NCBI GenBank assembly: GCA_001818675.1
Contig: MHJF01000011.1
Coordinates: 1-44,596 of the forward strand
Reading direction: 5' to 3'
DNA from: Candidatus Harrisonbacteria bacterium RIFCSPHIGHO2_02_FULL_40_20
Lineage (GTDB): Bacteria; Patescibacteriota; Minisyncoccia; UBA6257; WO2-44-18
Length of the DNA: 44,596 nucleotides
Positions 23,815-31,896 of this stretch are shown here, piece after piece. Position 1 is the stretch's first letter. Every line of letters starts with the position of its first letter. A program made the translations under genes and the position numbers. A model generated the notes under the pieces. That model was given only the letters and a program-made list of their open reading frames with translations, did not search any database and had not been told where the DNA came from.

Positions 23815-23822
23815 CTTATAAT
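23794..23822 (+). promoter_or_regulatory. Candidate 16S rRNA promoter overlapping the terminator
   Basis: TTGACC (23794-23799) lies in the left terminator arm. A 17-nt spacer leads to a perfect TATAAT (23817-23822). It is the best promoter seen upstream of 16S and would give a leader of about 325 nt. Confidence 0.6.
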
Positions 23823-23875
23823 AAATTTCACAATGGAATAGAATCGGTAAGTTTAAAAATTTATTTCTGTAATTT

Positions 23876-23922
23876 ATCCGGCCGGTTGTTTGTCGCTAGA
23901 AGCGATGAATAACGGGCCGGAT
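23876..23922 (+). other. 22-bp hairpin in the rRNA leader
   Basis: ATCCGGCC... pairs with ...GGCCGGAT. It is a 22-bp stem with one mismatch and three GU pairs, closing on a 3-nt AGA loop. Wobble pairs suggest selection on RNA. In the rest of the roughly 370-nt gene-free stretch 23783-24155 I see the palindrome at 23975-24000, a small hairpin at 24024-24046, the processing stem arm and a heptamer array. Confidence 0.6.
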
Positions 23923-23974
23923 ATGTTATTGATAGGAATTAGTTGTATGGATTGCACGTTGATAATTAAATATA

Positions 23975-24000
23975 AAAACTTATTTTTGAAAATAAGTTTT
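23975..24000. repeat. 26-nt palindrome in the rRNA leader
   Basis: AAAACTTATTTT and AAAATAAGTTTT around a TG centre. It could be an RNA hairpin or a protein site. Confidence 0.6.
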
Positions 24001-24052
24001 ACGCAACAAGTAATAAGTAAGGTTCCCACACATAAATTATGTATGGGATAAA

Positions 24053-24077
24053 TTAGAAAATTTTGTAGTTGTCCCAA
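24053..24077 (+). other. Left arm of the 16S processing stem
   Basis: TTAGAAAATTTTGTAGTTGT plus CCCAA pairs along all 25 nt with 25861-25885, with two GU wobbles. It is placed as an RNase III-type stem that brings the ends of pre-16S together. Confidence 0.75.
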
Positions 24078-24093
24078 TTTATTTTTTAGTAAT

Positions 24094-24153
24094 TGGCGAC
24101 TAGTGACTAGCGACTAGAATTTCTAGTGGCTAAACCCTAGTGGCTAGTGGCTA
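24094..24153. repeat. Heptamer array directly before 16S
   Basis: GCGACTA, GTGACTA, GCGACTA, then GTGGCTA, AACCCTA, GTGGCTA, GTGGCTA around a GAATTTCTA centre. The two halves are nearly complementary, so the leader RNA can fold on itself. Confidence 0.75.
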
Positions 24154-24155
24154 AA

Positions 24156-25764
<1,609 letters not shown>

Positions 25765-25860
25765 TAATATCGATAATTTATAAATTTATTTTATGAATTT
25801 GGAAAAAGGTTTTGGCCGAGGAGCCTTAAGTCTCGGTTCGGTTGCCTAAAGCAACTGTAG

Positions 25861-25885
25861 TTGGGGCAACTACAAAGTTTTCTAA
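25861..25885 (+). other. Right arm of the 16S processing stem
   Basis: TTGGGGCAACTACAAAGTTT plus TCTAA is complementary to 24053-24077. Its first half can also pair with the preceding GTAGTT, giving a competing local hairpin. Two more hairpins (CCGAG/CTCGG and GTTGC/GCAAC) precede it at 25814-25852. Confidence 0.7.
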
Positions 25886-25925
25886 GAGTAATCGCTAACC
25901 TGCCGGCAGGCAGGAATAATGCGAA
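25886..25925. repeat. AATAATGCGAAT repeat interrupted by a CCTGCC palindrome
   Basis: GAGTAATCGCTAA, then CCTGCCGGCAGGCAGG, then AATAATGCGAATT. Compare the uninterrupted copies at 18050-18095 and 29998-30041. Confidence 0.7.
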
Positions 25926-25956
25926 TTGGTGTTTATTTTGTTACAATTTAATTGTA

Positions 25957-26343
25957 ATGGCTGGGCAAGCAAAAACCGTTTTAATTGTCGAAGACGATGT
26001 TTTTTTGATGGCGCTTTTAAAAAATCGCATGGAAAGCGAAGGCTTTTCGATTTTAGCGGCTAAAGATGGTGAAGAGGCTATTAAGGTCCTCAAGGACATC
26101 AAACCGGACATAATCCTTTTAGATATTATTTTGCCTGGTAAATCGGGATTTGAAGTTTTAGAAGAAATGCAATCTGATCCGCAAATTCAGAATTCACCCG
26201 TAATGATTATTTCTAATTTGGGCCAGGATATGGATATTGATCGTGGGAGAGATCTTGGAGCTTTAGAATATTTTGTGAAAGCTCGGAGTTCAATGGACGA
26301 TGTTATAGTGAAAGTTAGTAATTTCTTAAAAAATAAAAAATAG
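25957..26343 (+). CDS. Single-domain response regulator (CheY/PilG-like)
   Basis: A 128-residue receiver domain with no output domain. The acidic pair is IVEDDVF, the phospho-acceptor Asp is in ILLDIILPGKSG, the Ser/Thr position is in MIISNLG, and the conserved Lys is in EYFVKA. It lies immediately before the type IV pilus operon, so control of pilus motility, as for PilG/PilH, is plausible. No histidine kinase is in the window. The ATG at 25957 fits the domain start and follows TACAAT by 9 nt; the track's earlier start reads through the rRNA trailer. Confidence 0.88.
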   Translation: MAGQAKTVLIVEDDVFLMALLKNRMESEGFSILAAKDGEEAIKVLKDIKPDIILLDIILPGKSGFEVLEEMQSDPQIQNSPVMIISNLGQDMDIDRGRDLGALEYFVKARSSMDDVIVKVSNFLKNKK

Positions 26344-26393
26344 TTATCCCCAGCCACCTTTTTATTTCTTATAAGGCTGTTATAATACTTTAT

Positions 26394-26975
26394 ATGAACA
26401 ATCAATATCAAAAAAAGGGATTTACCCTTGTTGAGTTATTAATAGTTATTGGCATTTTGGCTGTTTTAGCAACGGCAACAGTTTTGGTTTTAAATCCAGC
26501 CGAGCTTTTTCGCCAAGCACGCGATACTAAGAGAATTAACGATCTTGAAGCATTAAGGAGCGCAGTAAGTTTATATCTTTCCACTGTTTCTAGCCCGGAT
26601 ATGGATGCAGCCGGCAGCTGCGCCGCTAATTATTGGGGTAGCGTTGCCGGAGCCGCGGAAAACTTTACTGGCTCTCCTGCTCAACATGCTAATGTTGCTA
26701 CTGCGATTGATGGCACTGGCTGGTTACCTATTGATTTTACTCAAATTCCGGGCGGATCTCCGCTTAGTTCGTTGCCAACTGACCCATTAAATCCTGATAC
26801 TGCTACTCAAGCTTATACTTATCGTTGTGATAACACTGCTAAGACTTTTGAACTCAATGCGAATATGGAAAGCACCAGATATGCCCAAGGCGGCAGTGAT
26901 GATGTAGAATCAACAGACGGTGGAGATCAAGTTGGCATTTATGAAGGTGGCAATGATCCAGGACTGAATCTCTAA
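26394..26975 (+). CDS. pilA: Type IV major pilin-like protein
   Basis: A 193-residue prepilin. A short leader MNNQYQKKG is followed by the class III cleavage and helix motif FTLVELLIVIGILAVLATATVLVLNP, with Glu at position 5 of the mature protein. The globular part is rich in Ser, Thr, Asn and Gly (SSLPTDPLNPDTATQAYTYRCDN). TATAAT ends 7 nt before the ATG. Its own terminator at 27007-27032 separates it from pilB, allowing pilin to be made in excess. Confidence 0.9.
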   Translation: MNNQYQKKGFTLVELLIVIGILAVLATATVLVLNPAELFRQARDTKRINDLEALRSAVSLYLSTVSSPDMDAAGSCAANYWGSVAGAAENFTGSPAQHANVATAIDGTGWLPIDFTQIPGGSPLSSLPTDPLNPDTATQAYTYRCDNTAKTFELNANMESTRYAQGGSDDVESTDGGDQVGIYEGGNDPGLNL

Positions 26976-26978
26976 GCC

Positions 26979-27013
26979 GTGAATTGAGAATAAAGAATTA
27001 TGAATTAAGGAGC
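26979..27013. repeat. Heptamer array between pilA and its terminator
   Basis: GTGAATT, GAGAATA, AAGAATT, ATGAATT, AAGGAGC: five degenerate units in phase. Confidence 0.6.
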
Positions 27014-27032
27014 GAGGAACGCTCCTTTTTTC
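27007..27032 (+). terminator. Rho-independent terminator after pilA
   Basis: AAGGAGCG, loop AGGAA, CGCTCCTT, then a T-run. Perfect 8-bp stem. Confidence 0.9.
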
Positions 27033-27052
27033 TTTCGTTGTATAATTAAGTT

Positions 27053-28771
27053 ATGCTTCAGATCCCTAATGAAAAATTAAAGGATTTTTTAGTGGGCCGG
27101 GGAACGGTTACCGCGGAGGATTTTGATTTAGCTATTCAAGAGGCGGAGAGGCAGGGGCAAGCGCTTTCTAATATATTAATTACTCGTAATTTAATAGCGC
27201 TGGATGATTTTAATAAATTATTGGCTGATTATTTTGGGGTGGAGTTAGCGGATTTAGCCAAACGAAAAATTGATGAAGAAATTTTGCGTTTATTGCCGGA
27301 AGAGTTGGCTAGGCAAAAGCGGGCTATTGTTTTTAGTCGAGAGGCTGACGGCAGTTTAAATGTGGCGATGGAAGATCCTAGTGATCTTCCGACGATTGAA
27401 TTTCTTTCGCGATACTTAAACGCCCAGCTGCGTTTATTTTTAGCCTCGAGCGAGGATCTAAATCGGGGCTTTGTTTATTACGGGCGGAAGTTGGCTTATG
27501 ATTTTAAGAAAATTATTGAAGAAAATATTCAGGCGACTTTAAAGAGTCGGGCTTACGGAAAAGAAGAAAAAGAAGCGGCTTTGGAGCTACCCATCGTTTC
27601 CATTGTTGATAATCTTTTATCTTATGCTATGGCTAGCCGGGCGTCGGATATTCATATTGAAATCTTGGATGAGGAAATTTTAGTGCGTTTTAGAATTGAT
27701 GGCGTACTCCATGAAATCGTCAGAATTCCTAAAGAAGTCCATGCTTCTATTACGGCGCGTCTGAAGCTTCTATCGGGCTTGAAGCTGGATGAACATGGCA
27801 AGCCGCAAGACGGCCGTTTTCGTTATAAAATGTCTGGCGATCTTATGGATGTTCGGGTAGCGGTGATGCCCACTTATTATGGAGAAAAAGTTGAAATGCG
27901 TTTATTGTCCGCGGCTCAGCGCGCCCCTTCTTTAGATGAATTAGGATTTTTGGCGGATCACAAAGAAATAATTTTAAGAAACATTAAAAAAACTTACGGG
28001 ATGGTTTTGGTATGCGGCCCTACTGGCGCTGGTAAAACCACCACCTTATACGCGCTGATTAATATTTTAAATAGGCCTGAGGTTAATATTGCTACCATTG
28101 AAGATCCAATTGAATACGATATTAAATATATCAATCAAACTCAGATTAATCCTCAAGCCGGAGTTACTTTTGCGGATGGATTAAGGGCGTTGCTCCGGCA
28201 AGACCCGAATATTATTTTGGTCGGAGAAATTAGAGATGGAGAAACTGCTGATGTTGCTGTGCAGGCCGCGTTGACCGGCCATTTAGTAATTTCCAGCTTG
28301 CACACCAATGACGCTCCTACGGCTGTGCCGCGGCTGGTAGATATGAAAATACCACCATTTTTAGTGGCGGCGGTGTTAAACGCGATTTCTTCGCAAAGAT
28401 TGGTAAGAAAGTTATGTCAGGATTGTAAGAAAGAATATAAACCGGACGCAGCATTAGTAGGAAATATTAGGGAAAAATTTAAAGAAATTGGGTTGGATGA
28501 AATAAAATTTAAAGCCCCCCGGATTTTATATGGGCCGCAGGGCTGTGATTCTTGCAATCATAGCGGTTATAAAGGAAGATTAGGTATTTTTGAAGTTATT
28601 GATGTTACCGATGATGTGAGGCGAGCCATCGTGAAGCCGGATTTTACTTTAGATTATTTAAAAGAAGTAATCCGCAAGCAGGGTGTTATGACTATGTTTG
28701 AAGATGGCCTAAGAAAGGTTGAGGGAGGGTTAACCAGCTTAGAAGAGGTGTTGAGAGTGCTTGGAGAATAA
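27053..28771 (+). CDS. pilB: Type IV pilus assembly ATPase PilB
   Basis: A 572-residue GspE/PilB-family hexameric ATPase that powers pilus extension at the inner face of the membrane. The N-terminal GspE_N/MshEN-type domain (about 1-150) is followed by the ATPase core. It has Walker A GPTGAGKTTT, Asp boxes (IATIEDPIEYDI), Walker B ILVGEIRDGETADVA, a His box (HLVISSLHTNDA), and a four-Cys zinc site (CQDC and CDSC). TATAAT lies 6 nt before the ATG (leaderless). No PilT retraction ATPase is in the window. Confidence 0.95.
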   Translation: MLQIPNEKLKDFLVGRGTVTAEDFDLAIQEAERQGQALSNILITRNLIALDDFNKLLADYFGVELADLAKRKIDEEILRLLPEELARQKRAIVFSREADGSLNVAMEDPSDLPTIEFLSRYLNAQLRLFLASSEDLNRGFVYYGRKLAYDFKKIIEENIQATLKSRAYGKEEKEAALELPIVSIVDNLLSYAMASRASDIHIEILDEEILVRFRIDGVLHEIVRIPKEVHASITARLKLLSGLKLDEHGKPQDGRFRYKMSGDLMDVRVAVMPTYYGEKVEMRLLSAAQRAPSLDELGFLADHKEIILRNIKKTYGMVLVCGPTGAGKTTTLYALINILNRPEVNIATIEDPIEYDIKYINQTQINPQAGVTFADGLRALLRQDPNIILVGEIRDGETADVAVQAALTGHLVISSLHTNDAPTAVPRLVDMKIPPFLVAAVLNAISSQRLVRKLCQDCKKEYKPDAALVGNIREKFKEIGLDEIKFKAPRILYGPQGCDSCNHSGYKGRLGIFEVIDVTDDVRRAIVKPDFTLDYLKEVIRKQGVMTMFEDGLRKVEGGLTSLEEVLRVLGE

Positions 28772-28788
28772 ATTTTAAAAAAATTGGC

Positions 28789-29997
28789 ATGCGTTTTAAA
28801 TATACAGCTTCGCAATTAGATGGAAAATTAGTTGAAGGAGAAATAGAGTCTCAGTCTACTACGGAGATATTGGTTTTTTTAGGCAGAAAAGGATTAAGGC
28901 CGGTATCGATTACACCGCTGAAGGGCATTAAAACAGGCAAGAAGCTAGTATTTTTTGGACAAAGTGTTTCGGTTACTGATAAAGTTTTTTTAACTAAGTA
29001 TATTTCTTTAATGTTGAGCGTGGGAACAGATTTGTTGCGCGCGATTGATATTTTGGTGAAAGATTTTAATAAGCCGGTTTTGAGGGGCTTATTGCAGGAG
29101 ATTAAGAGTTCTTTAGAAAAAGGCCAGCCTTTTTACGCTACCTTTGAAAAATATCCTAAATATTTCTCTCCAGTTTTTGTTAATTTAGTGAAAGCTGGCG
29201 AGGCATCAGGCAATTTAGAAATAGTTTTTCAGGATTTGAGCATTTCTTTACAGAGAGATAAGGAATTGCAAACTAAAATCCGATCCGCTTTATTTTATCC
29301 CGCCTTGCTGTTTGCTTTGTCGATTGTAATTTTAGTTTTTTTGGTAACATTTGCCATACCAAAGATCGCTGAAGTTTTTGGTTCTTCTGGGGTGCAGCCG
29401 CCGTTATTTTCTAGAGTAGTTTTTGTGGTAGGCTTATTTTTAAACCAATATATTTGGTTCATTTTGGGAGGATTGGCGGTTTTAATAGTGGCGGCATTGC
29501 TTTTCTTTCGCAGCGTGTCTGGCTACCGAGTTTTAAACTATTTATTTAATATAGTTCCGGTGGTAGGAGCGGTTTCAAAAAAAATTGCTCTCCAGCGTTT
29601 TGCAGGCACTTTGAGCATTCTTATGCGTTCCGGTTTGCCCATCATTAAGGCTTTAGAGATTACTGCCGATACTTTAAACCATCATGATTTAAGCAAGGCG
29701 CTCAAACGAATTGCTAATGAAGGAATTTCTAAGGGTTTAACTTTGGGTGAGGCTTTTAGAAGAGAAGCAGCTTTTCCAGCCGTGGTTTCTAATTTAGTGG
29801 CTATTTCGGAAAAGGCAGGGCATTTAGATGGAATTCTCAAAACTCTTAGTGATTTTTATGATTCGGAGATAGATTCGTCTTTAAAGGTTTTAGTTTCGTT
29901 TTTAGAGCCCGCTCTGCTTTTGATGATTGGCGTAGTGGTTGGATTAATAGCGCTTTCTATTATTGTTCCAATTTATCAGTTGGTGGGACAGTTTTAA
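28789..29997 (+). CDS. pilC: Type IV pilus inner-membrane platform protein PilC
   Basis: A 402-residue GspF/PilC protein with two GspF domains. Seen are TKYISLMLSVGTDLLRAIDIL and the second-domain match AGTLSILMRSGLPIIKALEITADTL, with the family signature VSNLVAISEKAGHLDGIL. Three membrane segments are visible (ALLFALSIVILVFLVTFAIP; IWFILGGLAVLIVAALLFF; ALLLMIGVVVGLIALSIIVP). It is the membrane base on which PilB acts, encoded 17 nt after pilB. Confidence 0.94.
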   Translation: MRFKYTASQLDGKLVEGEIESQSTTEILVFLGRKGLRPVSITPLKGIKTGKKLVFFGQSVSVTDKVFLTKYISLMLSVGTDLLRAIDILVKDFNKPVLRGLLQEIKSSLEKGQPFYATFEKYPKYFSPVFVNLVKAGEASGNLEIVFQDLSISLQRDKELQTKIRSALFYPALLFALSIVILVFLVTFAIPKIAEVFGSSGVQPPLFSRVVFVVGLFLNQYIWFILGGLAVLIVAALLFFRSVSGYRVLNYLFNIVPVVGAVSKKIALQRFAGTLSILMRSGLPIIKALEITADTLNHHDLSKALKRIANEGISKGLTLGEAFRREAAFPAVVSNLVAISEKAGHLDGILKTLSDFYDSEIDSSLKVLVSFLEPALLLMIGVVVGLIALSIIVPIYQLVGQF

Positions 29998-30041
29998 GAG
30001 TAATCGCGAATAATGCTAATGACAGCAAATAATGCTAATAA
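29998..30041. repeat. AATAATGCTAAT repeat overlapping a prepilin start
   Basis: GAGTAATCGCGAATAATGCT, then AATGACAGCAAATAATGCTA. The copy runs into the coding sequence of the next gene and encodes its leader peptide (LMTANNAN). Confidence 0.65.
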
Positions 30042-30495
30042 ATTTAATCGAGGGCTGACTTTAATTGAGATTTTGATTTCTATAGCGATTATTGCCCTTT
30101 TGGGCACCACGGTTTTATTGAGTTTTTCAGGATATCGGCAGCGCCAGGTTTTAGAATCATCGGCGCGGTCTTTGGCAGCTACCTTGCGAGATGCTAATAA
30201 GAAGGCTGTTAATCAGGATCAGGGCAAGGAGTGGGGCGTGCATTTTGAGCGGGCAATCAGCGGTCGCGATTTTTACGCTGTTTTTAATGGGCCGGTTTAT
30301 TTAACCCCGGTTCAACTTGTTTATTTGCCTCCCACTTTACGCTTTATTGATCCAGCTAGCGGATTCAAAGAAATAATTTTTGAAAAATTAACCGGATTGC
30401 CTTCTTTGGCCACCAATATTGTTGTTGCCTTAACTAGCAATGTTGCGATTTTCCAAACGATTATTGTTGATGGGGTGGGGAAAATACAATACTAA
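30013..30495 (+). CDS. Prepilin-like minor pilin (GspH/FimT-like)
   Basis: A 160-residue prepilin with cleavage motif NRG followed by LTLIEILISIAIIALLGTTVLL. The rest resembles GspH/FimT minor pilins (ESSARSLAATLRDANKKAVNQ). The leader MLMTANNANKF is encoded by a dispersed intergenic repeat, so the 5' end has been replaced or extended. ATGs at 30013 and 30019 are both possible. It lies 15 nt after pilC. Confidence 0.8.
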   Translation: MLMTANNANKFNRGLTLIEILISIAIIALLGTTVLLSFSGYRQRQVLESSARSLAATLRDANKKAVNQDQGKEWGVHFERAISGRDFYAVFNGPVYLTPVQLVYLPPTLRFIDPASGFKEIIFEKLTGLPSLATNIVVALTSNVAIFQTIIVDGVGKIQY

Positions 30496-30502
30496 ATTTA
30501 AA

Positions 30503-31318
30503 ATGCAAAATTTTGGTGTTGCTGACGCGACAAATTTTAAAAATAAAAAGGGGCAGAGTTTAATAGAGCTTCTCTTAGCGATTGCTTTAGGATCAATGTT
30601 TATTAGTTCCGCTGTCGGGGTTTTAGTAGTGTCGTTGAGATCTGGTTCGCAGAATAAATCAATGCAAATCGCCTCTTTGTTGACGCAGGAGCTTTTAGAT
30701 AAGACAAAAGTTTTTGCTGAACAGAGATGGCTTAATGTTTATAATCTTACTAAGAGCCAACCTTATTATTTAAATTTTGTCGGAGGAACTTTTGTGGCTG
30801 TGGCTGGCATAGAGTTAATTGCGTTGGACGGCATTCAGTATAGCCGGAATTTTACAGTTGCTAACTATTTGCGAAGCGGGGCAGATGATTCTTCAACGCA
30901 AATAGTTAGGGTTACAGTTTCGTGGCAACAAGGAGCTGATGTGGCTAATATAACGCGATCCCAATATGTGGCAAGAATTCGAAATTTAGTCTGGCGTAGC
31001 AGTTCTCCGGGCAGCGGGAATGAATCTCCGGTTTTTGATACTGGCGTTAATGGGGGCGCGGCTTGGAATACCATAATGTGGCAGGGAAGTGGCGGCAGTG
31101 TTGGATTTAGAATTGCCACTTCTAATTCTTTGGCTGGGTCGTGGAATTATTTTGGGCCTGGCGGAAATCCTGCGACTTATTATCAGCCAGCTGGTTCGAA
31201 TATTCAGGCTTTAATAACGGCAGTGGATCATAATAATAAACGTTACGCGCGTTATCGCCCGTATTATCTTTCTGGCAGTCCCAGTGTCAACGAAGTGATT
31301 ATGAATTATAGCCCATGA
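30503..31318 (+). CDS. Prepilin-like protein with C-terminal beta domain
   Basis: A 271-residue prepilin. KKG is followed by QSLIELLLAIALGSMFISSAVGVLVVSL, as in PilV/PilW-type minor pilins. The C-terminal region (NESPVFDTGVNGGAAWNTIMWQG through AVDHNNKRYARYRPYYL) looks like a beta-sandwich also found fused to other CPR pilins, and might sit at the pilus tip. The ATG at 30503 is chosen to place the cleavage site near the N-terminus; the track's start overlaps the previous gene. Confidence 0.78.
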   Translation: MQNFGVADATNFKNKKGQSLIELLLAIALGSMFISSAVGVLVVSLRSGSQNKSMQIASLLTQELLDKTKVFAEQRWLNVYNLTKSQPYYLNFVGGTFVAVAGIELIALDGIQYSRNFTVANYLRSGADDSSTQIVRVTVSWQQGADVANITRSQYVARIRNLVWRSSSPGSGNESPVFDTGVNGGAAWNTIMWQGSGGSVGFRIATSNSLAGSWNYFGPGGNPATYYQPAGSNIQALITAVDHNNKRYARYRPYYLSGSPSVNEVIMNYSP

Positions 31319-31893
31319 GAAAAATAATTTTTGATCGATCTAAACTAACACCTTCGAAGAAACGCGGTTCTCCGACTCCAGCGGTCGGAGCCCGCTCAGT
31401 CCTCGGCGCAATTTTGCGACCAAGCAAATTGCGCCTCCGGATGCTCTTCTCAGGAATTAGTTTAGATCAAAAGATGGGTTGGAGAAGGGGTGTCTCTTCT
31501 TTGCCCCTAATTTTAATTTTGGGCGGCTTGATTACTACTATGGCCTTGGGTGCAACGCTTTTAGTCTTTCTAGTCAATAATGCTAATCTAGGAGAGAGGG
31601 CTTCGGCCGAAGCTTTGGCAATCGCCCGTTCTGGCATTGACGACGGTATTTTGCAGGTTTTACGCAATAAAAATTGTCCAGATGCTTCCTGCTTGGCTTC
31701 TTATGAAGTGAGTTTAGATAATCGAACAGCCGCAGTGACTATTTGTAAAGATTTTTGCGATGGCATAGGCAAGCACACCATCATTTCTATTGCCCAAGTT
31801 TTGACTAACCACAAAAAGATCAAAGCAATTTTAGAGACGGATCCGATAACGGGGGAAGTCTTAATTGAATCAATTGCCGATATGCCTCTTTAA
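31315..31893 (+). CDS. PilX-like pilus protein carrying a 132-bp in-frame element
   Basis: A 192-residue protein with membrane helix GVSSLPLILILGGLITTMALGATLLVFLVNN and downstream ASAEALAIARSGIDDGILQVL, as in PilX/GspK-like components that lack the classic leader. Residues 8-51 (RSKLTPSKKRGSPTP...SGISLD) are encoded by a palindromic element with 12-bp TIRs. Removing 132 bp restores MRKIIFDQKMGWRRG in frame. The start overlaps the previous stop (ATGA). The extra basic segment falls on the cytoplasmic side of the membrane helix. Confidence 0.72.
   Translation: MRKIIFDRSKLTPSKKRGSPTPAVGARSVLGAILRPSKLRLRMLFSGISLDQKMGWRRGVSSLPLILILGGLITTMALGATLLVFLVNNANLGERASAEALAIARSGIDDGILQVLRNKNCPDASCLASYEVSLDNRTAAVTICKDFCDGIGKHTIISIAQVLTNHKKIKAILETDPITGEVLIESIADMPL
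31337..31468. repeat. MITE-like element in frame in the pilX-like gene
   Basis: TIRs are GATCTAAACTAA and TTAGTTTAGATC. Internal hairpins are CTCCGAC/GTCGGAG and GGCGCAATTT/AAATTGCGCC. Length 132 bp = 44 codons. Confidence 0.7.
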
Positions 31894-31896
31894 GTT

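Noticed and set aside
25800-25885. tRNA gene after 16S
   Set aside because: The three hairpins do not form a cloverleaf and there is no T-loop GTTCRA in the right place; they fit a trailer and processing stem.
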